DNA from: JADFOB01 sp964651325
GTDB lineage: Bacteria > Planctomycetota > Phycisphaerae > UBA1845
Length of the DNA stretch: 32,345 nt
Reading direction: 5' to 3'
NCBI GenBank assembly: GCA_964651325.1
Contig: CAZYXP010000010.1
Span: forward strand, 1 to 32,345
The position numbers and the translations under genes are program-made. Shown piece by piece: positions 24,632 to 32,345 of this stretch (the stretch's first letter is position 1; each line of letters starts with the position of its first letter). Under the pieces are notes generated by a model that was given only the letters and a program-made list of their open reading frames with translations, had not been told where the DNA came from and did not search any database.

Positions 24632-25726
24632 ATGGACGTATTCCCGCTGATCTTTGAGCCCATCTTCAAACCCAAAATCTGGGGCGGCCGGGCGCTTGAA
24701 TCCGCCTTGGGCAAGCATCTCCCAGCCACTGCCCCCATCGGTGAGTCTTGGGAAATCGCGGACCTCGAAGAGGATCAGTCCATCGTGGCGCGCGGACCGG
24801 CCAAGGGCGTGTCGCTCGGCCAGCTCGTGGCCGAGTGGAAGACGCAACTGCTCGGCTCCGCGGAGCTTTTCGAGGGGCGGTTTCCCTTTCTGATCAAATT
24901 CCTCGATGCCAACGAAATGCTCAGCGTTCAGGTCCATCCCGACAAGGCCATGGCAGCGCGGCTGGGTGGTCGCGTTCGCGTTAAGAACGAGGCGTGGTAT
25001 GTCGTGGACGCCGCGCCCGAGGGATTCATCTATCGGGGCGTCAAACCCGGCGTAGATCGCGACCAGTTCCGCGCCGCCATTGAATCGGGCGAGGTCGAGA
25101 CGCTCCTCAATCGAATTCCCGTTCGCAAGGGCCACTGCTACTACCTGCCCAGCGGCACCGTCCACGCCCTCGGCGGCGGCGTGCTCGTGGCGGAGGTGCA
25201 GACCCCGTCGGACATCACCTACCGCGTGTTTGACTTCAACCGAGTCGAGGCGAATACGGGCCAACCCCGCGCGTTGCACATCGACGAGGCGATGGAATGC
25301 ATCTCGTTCGATTCGGGGCCGATTCAAGGCGAAGAAAAAGAACACATGGCCAGCGTGTGGACATCGGTCACGCGGCTGGTGCGATGCGATTCCTTCATTA
25401 TTGAGCGCGTGCGTATGGTCGAAGGCGTCGAGCAGGCGATTCCGCACACGGAGATGATGATCTGGATCGTGCTGGAGGGGCGCGGAACCATTGCGTGCCA
25501 AGGCTCGGCCGAGCCCGTCCCGTTTTCCGCCGGAGACACGGTCCTCCTGCCCGCGGCCATGAAGGATGGGCATCTTTCGGTTCAAGAAGACAGCATGTGG
25601 CTGGAAGTCTCTGCGCCGATCCCAAGCGCCTTGCCCGATTTGGACGCCGCGGCCAGGCAAGCGCTTAAATCCTCTGATTCGGCGGGGGACGCGGTGGTGC
25701 AAATCAATCTACCGAAAGATGAGTAG
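24632..25726 (+). CDS. manA: Mannose-6-phosphate isomerase, class I
   Basis: Interconverts fructose-6-phosphate and mannose-6-phosphate, feeding GDP-mannose synthesis. The 364-residue cupin enzyme has KPKIWGG (13-19), zinc ligands Gln100 and His102 in VQVHPD, Glu120 in VKNEAWYV and His178 in SGTVHALGGG, and active-site Arg198 in ITYRVFDFNR. The C-terminal cupin (GRGTIACQG, FSAGDTVLLPAAM) is present. GGAG about 10 bases before ATG supports the start. The following membrane protein begins two bases after the stop, so they are likely one operon. With the DPM1-like gene at 17327 and the GT87-like gene at 12786 it points to mannose glycans. Confidence 0.93.
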   Translation: MDVFPLIFEPIFKPKIWGGRALESALGKHLPATAPIGESWEIADLEEDQSIVARGPAKGVSLGQLVAEWKTQLLGSAELFEGRFPFLIKFLDANEMLSVQVHPDKAMAARLGGRVRVKNEAWYVVDAAPEGFIYRGVKPGVDRDQFRAAIESGEVETLLNRIPVRKGHCYYLPSGTVHALGGGVLVAEVQTPSDITYRVFDFNRVEANTGQPRALHIDEAMECISFDSGPIQGEEKEHMASVWTSVTRLVRCDSFIIERVRMVEGVEQAIPHTEMMIWIVLEGRGTIACQGSAEPVPFSAGDTVLLPAAMKDGHLSVQEDSMWLEVSAPIPSALPDLDAAARQALKSSDSAGDAVVQINLPKDE

Positions 25727-25728
25727 CC

Positions 25729-26718
25729 ATGGCTGACGCGTCCGGCCAAATCGCCAAGCAGAACACGCATGCCTCACCATCCGGGCGAGGTGCGCCGGAT
25801 CGGTGGCCAGAGTACGGCCGATTCCGCCTCGGCGCGGCCGTCGTGGCGGGTGGCGGCGTGTTTGTGGCCGCCCGATCCCTTTCCGCATGGGAGCCGATCG
25901 GTATTTTCGTCGGAGTCGCCGCGGTGGGTGTGGCGATCGGGGCGACTTCGCTGTTTCGAATTCTCGTAGATCAGTTGAACGTAGCGCGAAGCAGTCGGCG
26001 GGCGCTCTGGCGGGGCCAAGTCTCCGCGGCGGCGCTCGAAGTGCTGTTGAAGCGGATCGAGCGACTAGAGCAGCCCCAAGATGGCGGCAACCCCGCGAGC
26101 ACCCCATCCGCCGCGTCCGGCCCGCCTGCGTCCGGCCCGTCAGCGGTCAGCACGGCCATGGTCAATCTGGCCGAGGTTGGCGAGGGCAACATGGATTTGC
26201 TTACGGCCGCGACGTTGGATGGCAGCGTCTTTCCCCGCTTGGCGACTGCCATGCCGGATGAAGGCCATGGGGTAGACGGCGATCGCGCCTTGCCTCCGAC
26301 CGGCGACAGGCTATCGTCACAGTGCGAGTCGCGCGATGTGCCCGATCGCGGGGGCCAGGATTCCGACGGTCGGGCGCGCGATGGAGTAGTGCTTTCCGGA
26401 GGTGTTGAGACCAGGAACATCTTCCGTCAATGGCAACAGGCCGTGAAACACCACGATCTTCGCGCATGCCGCGGCATTCATGCGACGCTGGCCGCAACGC
26501 TCGCACCCCGCACGCTCGTGCCGCTCACGCGTCAACTCGCCGCCGTGGCCGGCGAAGTCGAACGCGGGCTGCGCATGCAGTTCGCTGAGGCGCTTCATCG
26601 TCGCGATTATCATGCGGCCTTGGAAACCGGCGTGGCCATTTGCGAACTGCTTCCCGACCGGCCCATCGCCGCCGAGTTCCGCCGCATCCACGACCACCTC
26701 GCCCGGCGCGCCGTCTGA
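25729..26718 (+). CDS. Two-helix membrane protein of unknown function
   Basis: I do not recognise this 329-residue protein. Two hydrophobic helices lie close together (about 35-53, FRLGAAVVAGGGVFVAARS; and 55-82, WEPIGIFVGVAAVGVAIGATSLFRIL), followed by a coiled segment ALEVLLKRIERLEQ. Then comes a Pro/Ala/Ser-rich stretch to about residue 220, and a helical C-terminus with two repeats like RNIFRQWQQAVKHHDLRAC and MQFAEALHRRDYHAALETG, resembling TPR-type helical pairs. Most of the protein would be cytoplasmic. It begins two bases after the manA stop, so the two are co-transcribed, but nothing in it suggests sugar metabolism. Confidence 0.7.
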   Translation: MADASGQIAKQNTHASPSGRGAPDRWPEYGRFRLGAAVVAGGGVFVAARSLSAWEPIGIFVGVAAVGVAIGATSLFRILVDQLNVARSSRRALWRGQVSAAALEVLLKRIERLEQPQDGGNPASTPSAASGPPASGPSAVSTAMVNLAEVGEGNMDLLTAATLDGSVFPRLATAMPDEGHGVDGDRALPPTGDRLSSQCESRDVPDRGGQDSDGRARDGVVLSGGVETRNIFRQWQQAVKHHDLRACRGIHATLAATLAPRTLVPLTRQLAAVAGEVERGLRMQFAEALHRRDYHAALETGVAICELLPDRPIAAEFRRIHDHLARRAV

Positions 26719-26746
26719 CGCGAACGACGGATCAACCGTCCTGACC

Positions 26747-26850
26747 GAGCCGCATGCTTTAGCTTGCGCGGCGTCGTGTGCCGGGCGCGCCTCGTGTGTG
26801 TTGGGCACCCGCGAGTCCAGGGCGCCGCGCAGGCTGAAGCCCGCGGCGCC
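26747..26850. repeat. Complete bipartite family A palindromic element
   Basis: Half-sites GAGCCGCATGCTTTAGCT... (26747-26773) and GGCGCCGCGCAGGCTGAAGC... (26821-26850) flank a GC-rich middle. The layout is that of the element at 18117, and the first half is close to the reverse complement of the 9658 copy. It lies between two convergent genes, where it could end transcription of both. Confidence 0.75.
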
Positions 26851-26922
26851 GGGGGATCGGCGCGGGGATCGCGTCTCGCTCGATCGTCCGGCGTGTACGC
26901 TTATTCGTTTGAGGTGCCTGAG

Positions 26923-29232
26923 TTACTTCAGGTAGGCGAGTGCCTTTTCAGTATCCCCGTCCATAGCGATGGTCAGGGTTTTTCCGTTGGTGCACGCGGG
27001 GACGTGGATCACGCGAAGCGTCTTGCCCAGCTCGGCATCGTCGGGAAGCAGGCTTGCCAGGGCGTTGGTCGTCTGGATGAAGAAGGGCTCGTTGAATCGA
27101 TTGGGGGCGGCGTCGGGGTATAAGGGCAGATAGTGGATGTTGGCCTCCACCAGATCTTGAAAGAAATGCGTGCCGAAAGAAACCTCGGGCAAGAATCCGC
27201 CTTTCTGCCGGGCCACTTCGATCAGCAGCGCGCAGTGATTGATGTCGGCGTAGCGCACCGGAACGCCGAGCCTGATGTCGCTGGTGCCCCATCGGCCGGG
27301 GCCGATCAAAATGTAGGATTTGGGCTTTAGCTTGTGGTTGATGCGTCCGATCGCCCGGGCGATTTCGACCCGTCCGTGGCGCGTGGGCAGGGCGTCGTAG
27401 GCGGCCGGATCGACGTAGACGATGTGCTCGATGTTTTCCATCAGGCCGGTGCGAATATACTTGCATGCATCGAAGAGTATATCCTCGTCGGCGATGTCCT
27501 CGGGCACGGTGACCGGCGCGGCGTCGCGCGCTTGCGATTGGGTTCTGCACTGGAGCACGTAGAACGTCTTGCCGTCGCAGGCGAATTCCATATCTACGGG
27601 AACCCCGTAGGCGTCCTCCAGCTTGCAGAGCATGCGCCGCACCTGGTCCGCGAGCGTCGTGGTCGCAAGAAGCTTGTCGAACGTAACGCACAGGTTATCG
27701 CTCGCCGGGTCGATGAGGCTGCCCGCCGGCGCGTAGAGTTCGCCGTCTCGAAAGATCGAAACCAGCCGGTCTAATAGGGGGAACGGCTCGCCGCTATCGA
27801 GCAGGTCGGTCAGGCGAACGCTGCGGAGTCTGTTTTGTTTGATGTTGATGACGTCGAGCGTTTGCTGGGCGGCGCGTAGGATTTCGTGGGCGTTGGCCTC
27901 CGGACGCAGGGTGGGGTCGCCCAGCGCGACCATGCGCGGGTATTCGGCGCCCGCTCGATCGACCGCGCGCGTGCCCAGCCCCATGACAATCCGCATCAGG
28001 CCGTCTTCTTTCTTGATCCTCGGCGACCAGCGATATTCATTGCGAGAAAACGCCACGCCGGCAAACGCGGGCAGGAAGTAATCGCCCATGCGAAAGCCCA
28101 CGACCTTTTGGATGAGCACGGCCATTTCTTCCACGTAGTCGAGCAGATTGTGTTCGCGCCGGTAGAGGATGGGATCGGGTGCCATAACGCTGGCGTATAC
28201 TTCCGCGATGCCGCCGAGCAACGCCCGCAGCCGCTGCTCAAGCGTGCCCTGGTTCGGCAGGAAGATGCTGTCGTACTTGCCGTAGAACCCCGTACCGATC
28301 CGGTCTTCGAGCAGGCTGCTGGATCGGACGATCAGGGGGTGATTCCCGAGGTTCTCCAAAATGGTCCGAAGCCCGTGAACGACTTTCAGTGGAAAATCGC
28401 CATTGCGGAAAACGCCCTTGATCAGCGGGTACTCGCGTGTCAGCGCGTCGAGGGGTTTGTATTTTTGTGACTGATATTCGCTGAGCCGGTTTAGCCGCAA
28501 GAACTCCTCGACCACGTCACTGCGAAGGTAGTAAGATTCCGGAATCGCCACGGGCAGGTCGTCCTCGCAGTCGGTGACCTGGCTTGAGATGATTTTGTGC
28601 CCGAGAATCATGCCTCCGGCTTTTCCGCCGATGCGCCCCATGCCATGGTCGCTGCCGACCATGCGACGCGTGACGTCGTTGAAATCGCGGATGGTCAGAT
28701 GGGCCTTGGCCAGCCCGATGAATTCGAGCTGATCGCTGATCAAGTGCCGGATCAACGCGACACGCGTTCCGACGACCTCCTCGGGCAAAACCTGGGTCTC
28801 GCCGAGCGGAAGCTCACAGAACCGTTGGATTTTGTCCGCCAGCTCTCGAAACGAAATCTTGGTCAGATTCCCGGCCGCTTCGAGGCTGTGTACCTCTTCA
28901 CGCTTGATCGTTAGGTTGGCCAGATCGTCGAGATCGGCCATCGAAAAATGGTGGCCGACGTATTCTCGAATGACCTGCTCGACGTAGTAGCGTTCTTCGT
29001 GCGACCAGCGATCTCGTTCGGCTTGATTGTGGTCGGTGGCCGTCGTGTCTTCCTCACCCCCGGCCAACACAATCGCCTGATCCTGCACGCGGTCAATCTC
29101 CACGATGCCTCTCTTGTGGAGCGAGATGAGCATGGCCCGAAAAAGAGTCTCGGCCAATCGAGGACGTCTTCGCAAATGTTCGTCCAGCCGCTTCAGGATG
29201 GCCTCGGCTTGTTCGGGATTGTTGGTGATCAT
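26923..29232 (-). CDS. PPDK-type ATP-grasp protein lacking the phosphohistidine domain
   Basis: A 769-residue protein with a pyruvate-phosphate-dikinase N-terminal (ATP-grasp) domain at about 195-580: IGGKAGGMILG (201-211), LIVRSSSLLEDRIGTGFYGK (300-319), YDSIFLPN, VLIQKVVG (about 372-379) and DMEFACDGKTFYVLQCRT near 575. Preceding it are helical segments with no recognised domain. The usual swivelling domain with the phosphorylated His (GGxTSHAA) and the PEP/pyruvate TIM barrel are both absent. Instead a roughly 160-residue C-terminal part carries KPKSYILIGPGRWGTSDIRL and SFGTHFFQDLVEANIHYLPL, which I cannot name. ATG 29232 is chosen where the helical start is reasonable; the 36 upstream codons look random. 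The reaction is unknown: presumably ATP is used to phosphorylate or pyrophosphorylate something. Confidence 0.85.
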   Translation of the reverse strand: MITNNPEQAEAILKRLDEHLRRRPRLAETLFRAMLISLHKRGIVEIDRVQDQAIVLAGGEEDTTATDHNQAERDRWSHEERYYVEQVIREYVGHHFSMADLDDLANLTIKREEVHSLEAAGNLTKISFRELADKIQRFCELPLGETQVLPEEVVGTRVALIRHLISDQLEFIGLAKAHLTIRDFNDVTRRMVGSDHGMGRIGGKAGGMILGHKIISSQVTDCEDDLPVAIPESYYLRSDVVEEFLRLNRLSEYQSQKYKPLDALTREYPLIKGVFRNGDFPLKVVHGLRTILENLGNHPLIVRSSSLLEDRIGTGFYGKYDSIFLPNQGTLEQRLRALLGGIAEVYASVMAPDPILYRREHNLLDYVEEMAVLIQKVVGFRMGDYFLPAFAGVAFSRNEYRWSPRIKKEDGLMRIVMGLGTRAVDRAGAEYPRMVALGDPTLRPEANAHEILRAAQQTLDVINIKQNRLRSVRLTDLLDSGEPFPLLDRLVSIFRDGELYAPAGSLIDPASDNLCVTFDKLLATTTLADQVRRMLCKLEDAYGVPVDMEFACDGKTFYVLQCRTQSQARDAAPVTVPEDIADEDILFDACKYIRTGLMENIEHIVYVDPAAYDALPTRHGRVEIARAIGRINHKLKPKSYILIGPGRWGTSDIRLGVPVRYADINHCALLIEVARQKGGFLPEVSFGTHFFQDLVEANIHYLPLYPDAAPNRFNEPFFIQTTNALASLLPDDAELGKTLRVIHVPACTNGKTLTIAMDGDTEKALAYLK

Positions 29233-29370
29233 CGATCTTGTACACTCATGATAAACGGGTTCGCCATGGGGACAGTTTCGTGGCTGAGGCGCCTTTCGGC
29301 AAGCGCCAACACCGTACGTTCGTGCCTGTGGCATTGCCACAATGTATGGTCACACTCCACGAGGCGGGAT

Positions 29371-29398
29371 GGTCCGGGGGCTGGCGCCCGCGGCTCTG
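29371..29398. repeat. Family B palindromic repeat
   Basis: GGTCCGGGGGCTGGCGCC...GCGGCTCTG, the fourth family B copy in the window. It stands in the divergent gap just upstream of the TATAAT at 29407. Confidence 0.65.
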
Positions 29399-29406
29399 TA
29401 AAGGGG

Positions 29407-29412
29407 TATAAT
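29407..29412 (+). promoter_or_regulatory. Perfect -10 hexamer before the iron-sulfur/TPR gene
   Basis: TATAAT at 29407-29412 lies 38 bases before the ATG at 29451. No good -35 is visible 16-18 bases upstream, because that stretch is the family B repeat. A TG-like extended -10 is not seen either. Confidence 0.35.
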
Positions 29413-29450
29413 GAATTGTCCGGTCGGTGGGATCAGGAAAAAGAGCGGCG

Positions 29451-31523
29451 ATGGCAGAGAATCCGAAACCAATTTCGTGCGGCTCCCCGACCCCGGCTTC
29501 GGGAGACGTCGCACTGCCGGTGGCCCCGGCACAAGGCAGCCACGCACGCCGATCCCACATCGCTCCGCGGCGTGCGGCCGTGTTGATCCTGATCAATGTG
29601 CTGATGGTCGCCCATTTCGTTCAATGGTGGATCATGGGAACCACGCTTTCGCCCGTGGAACCCTCTGAGACTATGTACTTGTTCGATCGCGGCGAAATCA
29701 ATGCCGGCGCCATTTTCTTCGCGGCCGCGCTGCTGGCCACGTTGGTGTTTGGGCGTTTCTTTTGCGGTTGGGGTTGCCATATCGTCGCTTTGCAGGATTT
29801 GTGCCTCTGGCTGCTCAAGAAAGTGGGCATCAGGCCTAAGCCGTTTCGCTCGCGTTTTCTCTACTATGCGCCGCTTGCCCTGGCTATCTACATGTTCGTC
29901 TGGCCATCGGCTTATCGCTGGTGGATGGATATCAGCCCGCCGGTCTGGGAAAATCACCTGATCACCGCGGACTATTGGAAGACGTTTCCGGAGGCGGGCA
30001 TGGCGATTCTCACGGTTTTCATCTGTGGATTCGCCATCGTATACTTTCTCGGTGCGAAGGGATTCTGCACCTATGGCTGTCCCTACGGCGGTTTTTTCGC
30101 TCCGCTGGATAAGTTCGCCCTGGGCCGCATCGTAGTCAGCGATGCCTGCGAACATTGCGGCCATTGCACGTCGGCATGCACCTCCAACGTCATCGTCCAT
30201 GAAGAAGTCGCCAAGTTCGGTATGGTGGTGGATCCGGGATGCATGAAATGTACGGATTGCATCAGTGTTTGCCCCAATGACGCGCTTTCGTTTGGATTCG
30301 CCAGGCCGGCCGTTGGGGCAACGCCATCCGCGCCGCGCAAACCGGTCGCATTCGATTTGAGCTTGGGCGAAGAATGCGCGGTGCTTGGGCTCGGGTTGCT
30401 GTTTCTGTGGATCTATCGCAATCTCTACGACCGGATTCCACTGCTAACCGCGATGGGCGCGGCCGCCATACTCGCGTTTTGGACGGTCAAGGCGGCGCGG
30501 CTTGTTGTTCGAGCCAACGTCAAATTTCAGAATCTCCAGCTAAAGCGCGGCGGTCGAATTACGCGAGTGGGTTACGTGTTCACGCTGGCAACGGCGGTGG
30601 CGCTGGGCTTCTCCGCTCATAGCGGCTTGGTGCAATACTACGTCTGGCGGGGCAGTTCCGTAGGTCTGGAGGATTTGCATAGCGATGAAATCTGGCGGCC
30701 GGGGAATACGTGGTGGCAAGAGGCTTCGGAGGATCAGCGCGATCGGATCTCTCAATCGCTGGAGTTCCTGCAGCGCGCGGACCAACTCGGATTCTTCGAC
30801 CAGCCCAAGCTGCTTCAGGAAATCGTGCCGCTTTTGTTGGCGAATGGCGATGATGAACAAGCCGAACAGACGGCCCGGCGCCGCGTGGCGATCATGCCGG
30901 ACTCGGTCGAATCTCATCTTCAATTGGCCAACGTGCTTCGCAAAATGGAGCGGTACGAACAGGCCGAGGAACATTTGCTCAAGTCCGTTGCGCTGGATGC
31001 CTGCTTCGCCTCGGCGCGGAGATCCTTGGGGGCTTTGTTTGAACAGCAGCGGCGTTTTGACGCGGCGCTCGCGTTATACGCCGAGGGTGCGACGCTAGAC
31101 TGCGACCCCGATGACTGGCACATGAAACGGGCTGTGCTCTTGAAGAACCTTGGGCGGTTTCCCGAGGCCATTGAAGCCTTCGAGGCGTTTGCGGCCGCCC
31201 AGCCCGATTCCGTGCAAGCCCATTTCGAAGCGGCCGTCTGTCTGCTTCAGCCGCCGATTCCTGACGCCTTCGCGGCCGGGATCCATCTGGAAGAGGTGGT
31301 CGCGCTATCGCCCGATTTTGCCGACGGGCGCTTCAACCTCGGTGTGGCCCGATTCATGGTCGGTCGCCCGCAGGAGGCGGTCGAGCAAGTGCGCAAGGCC
31401 ATCGTGCTGAAACCAGACGATCCGCAGTATCACGGATTCCTTTCCGTCGTCCTCAACGAACTAGGCGACGCCCAAGGCGCCCGCCAAGCCGCCGAGCAAG
31501 CCAAGCGGCTCAGCGGGCCATAG
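29451..31523 (+). CDS. NapH/CcoG-like iron-sulfur membrane protein fused to TPR tail
   Basis: A 690-residue protein. The first half is a membrane ferredoxin-like module: helices at about 42-62, 84-104, 138-152 and 183-200; paired cysteines in FFCGWGCH (Cys105/109) and FCTYGCPYG (Cys206/210), as in NapH, NosR and CcoG; then two 4Fe-4S motifs, CEHCGHCTSAC (233-243) and CMKCTDCISVC (264-274). Two more helices follow (about 308-322, 331-346) and one near 375-390. From about 455 to the end lie TPR-type helical pairs (VESHLQLANVLRKMERYEQA, ADGRFNLGVARFMVGRP). It would pass electrons at the membrane while the TPR tail binds a partner protein. GTG 29427 is possible; ATG 29451 has AGGA about 15 bases upstream. 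The electron donor and acceptor are unknown. Confidence 0.85.
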   Translation: MAENPKPISCGSPTPASGDVALPVAPAQGSHARRSHIAPRRAAVLILINVLMVAHFVQWWIMGTTLSPVEPSETMYLFDRGEINAGAIFFAAALLATLVFGRFFCGWGCHIVALQDLCLWLLKKVGIRPKPFRSRFLYYAPLALAIYMFVWPSAYRWWMDISPPVWENHLITADYWKTFPEAGMAILTVFICGFAIVYFLGAKGFCTYGCPYGGFFAPLDKFALGRIVVSDACEHCGHCTSACTSNVIVHEEVAKFGMVVDPGCMKCTDCISVCPNDALSFGFARPAVGATPSAPRKPVAFDLSLGEECAVLGLGLLFLWIYRNLYDRIPLLTAMGAAAILAFWTVKAARLVVRANVKFQNLQLKRGGRITRVGYVFTLATAVALGFSAHSGLVQYYVWRGSSVGLEDLHSDEIWRPGNTWWQEASEDQRDRISQSLEFLQRADQLGFFDQPKLLQEIVPLLLANGDDEQAEQTARRRVAIMPDSVESHLQLANVLRKMERYEQAEEHLLKSVALDACFASARRSLGALFEQQRRFDAALALYAEGATLDCDPDDWHMKRAVLLKNLGRFPEAIEAFEAFAAAQPDSVQAHFEAAVCLLQPPIPDAFAAGIHLEEVVALSPDFADGRFNLGVARFMVGRPQEAVEQVRKAIVLKPDDPQYHGFLSVVLNELGDAQGARQAAEQAKRLSGP

Positions 31524-31527
31524 CGAT

Positions 31528-31556
31528 GTAGCACACTCGCCCCCGACTGTGAGGCC
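31528..31556 (+). repeat. CACACTCG palindromic repeat, copy 2
   Basis: GTAGCACACTCGCCCCCG...GTGAGGCC, the inverted copy of 22136-22164. It begins five bases after the stop of the iron-sulfur/TPR gene and could act as its terminator, although one arm has a mismatch and no T-run follows. Confidence 0.7.
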
Positions 31557-31677
31557 TTGGAAGATCCCCGCCCCCATATCGCCCCCGCGCTCGCCTCGCT
31601 GCGTCTGCCCCGGCGCGCGCTGGCGGTGTTATCTACTCATCGGCGCGTGTGCCGTAGATGGGACGTCGAGCGAGCAG

Positions 31678-32345
31678 ATGGCGGATGGGATACGGTTATC
31701 GCCGGAGCCGGCCAAGGCCAAGCCCGTGATCGAGCTGTTGGACTACCAGCGGGCTGACATTGAGAGCGACGCTCGGTTCCAATGGAACTGCTGGGCGCGG
31801 CAGACCGGCAAGAGCTTCACGAAATCATTGCGGCGCATCCTCCGCGGCCTGCTGCGCGGGCGCAATCAGGTTTTTCTTTCCGCCGGAGAGCGACAGTGCA
31901 AGGCGCTGATGCAAAAGGCGAGAGCCCATTGCCAGGCGCTTCAAATCGCCGCCGAGTGGTGCGGAGATGGCTTCTTTCGCGGGATGAGCATCAGCCAGCT
32001 TGAGATTGCGCTGCCCGGTGGCGTGCGGATCATCGGTTTGCCCGCCAATCCGAACACAGCTCGGGGGTTTACCGGCGATGTCTTCCTGGATGAATTCGCG
32101 ATGCACGCCGACGCACGGGAAATCTGGGCGGCCATGTTTCCGACCCTCATGCGCGGCTGCGGTGAACTCGACGTGGCATCGACGCCGCGGGGCAAGGACA
32201 ATTTCTTCTACGACCTCGGCAAGAATCCCCTTTTCCGCAAGAGCACGGTTACTTTGCCCGATGCGATCGCTGCGGGCCTCGACGCCGATCCGGACGCGCT
32301 GCGCGAGGCCATGGCCGATGACGCGCTTTACCGGCAGGAATTCCT
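31678..32345 (+). CDS. Phage-type terminase large subunit (partial)
   Basis: The first 222 residues of a viral DNA-packaging ATPase-nuclease. LLDYQRADIESDARFQW holds the Q-motif glutamine (24); Walker A is WARQTGKSF (39-47, Lys45); Walker B is DVFLDEF (134-140, Asp138/Glu139); LPANPNTARGFTGD precedes it as in Terminase_6 proteins; the coupling motif VASTPRGKDNFFY (166-178) follows. The C-terminal nuclease domain lies beyond the window. The chosen ATG has only a weak ribosome site (GAGCGAG), and the frame stays open upstream, so the start is uncertain. No small terminase, portal, integrase or attachment site is seen on this side. It could belong to a prophage, a remnant, or a gene-transfer agent. 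Confidence 0.85.
   Translation, partial: MADGIRLSPEPAKAKPVIELLDYQRADIESDARFQWNCWARQTGKSFTKSLRRILRGLLRGRNQVFLSAGERQCKALMQKARAHCQALQIAAEWCGDGFFRGMSISQLEIALPGGVRIIGLPANPNTARGFTGDVFLDEFAMHADAREIWAAMFPTLMRGCGELDVASTPRGKDNFFYDLGKNPLFRKSTVTLPDAIAAGLDADPDALREAMADDALYRQEF

Noticed and set aside
22981..25702. Minus-strand ORFs of 271 and 397 codons over aacS and manA
   Set aside because: Both true genes have full catalytic motifs on the plus strand; the antisense products are His/Arg-rich and unrelated to any family I know.

Overview
The window is about 32 kb of GC-rich bacterial DNA. It looks like a Planctomycetota-type chromosome, most likely an uncultured Phycisphaerae-like lineage; this is an inference from gene content and style. 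The cell is a diderm with lipopolysaccharide and peptidoglycan: it has LpxD, an Mla lipid-transport set and a LysM L,D-transpeptidase. The gaps between genes are littered with short GC-rich palindromic repeats. No rRNA, tRNA, CRISPR array or insertion sequence was recognised.

Left part (1-5400). The window opens on the minus strand with an AhpD-like peroxidase-related gene whose active-site second cysteine is encoded by TGA. The reading frame and family similarity continue through the TGA to the window edge, and a hairpin fitting the bacterial SECIS rules lies just after it. I read it as a selenoprotein (CHYU). An L,D-transpeptidase follows, then a 361-base non-coding stretch with RNA-like hairpins and a long imperfect direct repeat. 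Next comes a tightly coupled trio on the plus strand: a conserved hypothetical protein, a lipoprotein and an RDD membrane protein with a large extracytoplasmic domain.

Middle (5400-18100). A 1387-residue protein carries an ExeA-type AAA ATPase head and a very long coiled-coil tail built partly from 66- and 47-residue internal repeats. Envelope genes follow: lpxD, a cellulose-synthase-like family 2 glycosyltransferase, a multi-spanning GT87-like mannosyltransferase candidate, an mlaE-mlaF-mlaD operon on the minus strand, and a dolichol-phosphate-mannose-synthase-like glycosyltransferase. Together with manA further right, these suggest mannose-based glycans made at the membrane, though no shared operon proves it.

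Right part (18200-32345). A YciA-type acyl-CoA thioesterase, a DUF885 metal-dependent hydrolase, dprA, acetoacetyl-CoA synthetase, manA with a coupled two-helix membrane protein of unknown role, a pyruvate-phosphate-dikinase-type ATP-grasp protein that lacks the usual phosphohistidine domain, and a NapH/CcoG-like iron-sulfur membrane protein fused to a tetratricopeptide tail. The window ends inside a phage-type large terminase gene, which may mark a prophage or gene-transfer-agent remnant beyond the edge.

The strongest second looks are the TGA-encoded selenocysteine, the giant ATPase-coiled-coil protein, the truncated-architecture dikinase protein, the iron-sulfur/TPR fusion, and the repeat family that has entered at least one coding sequence.
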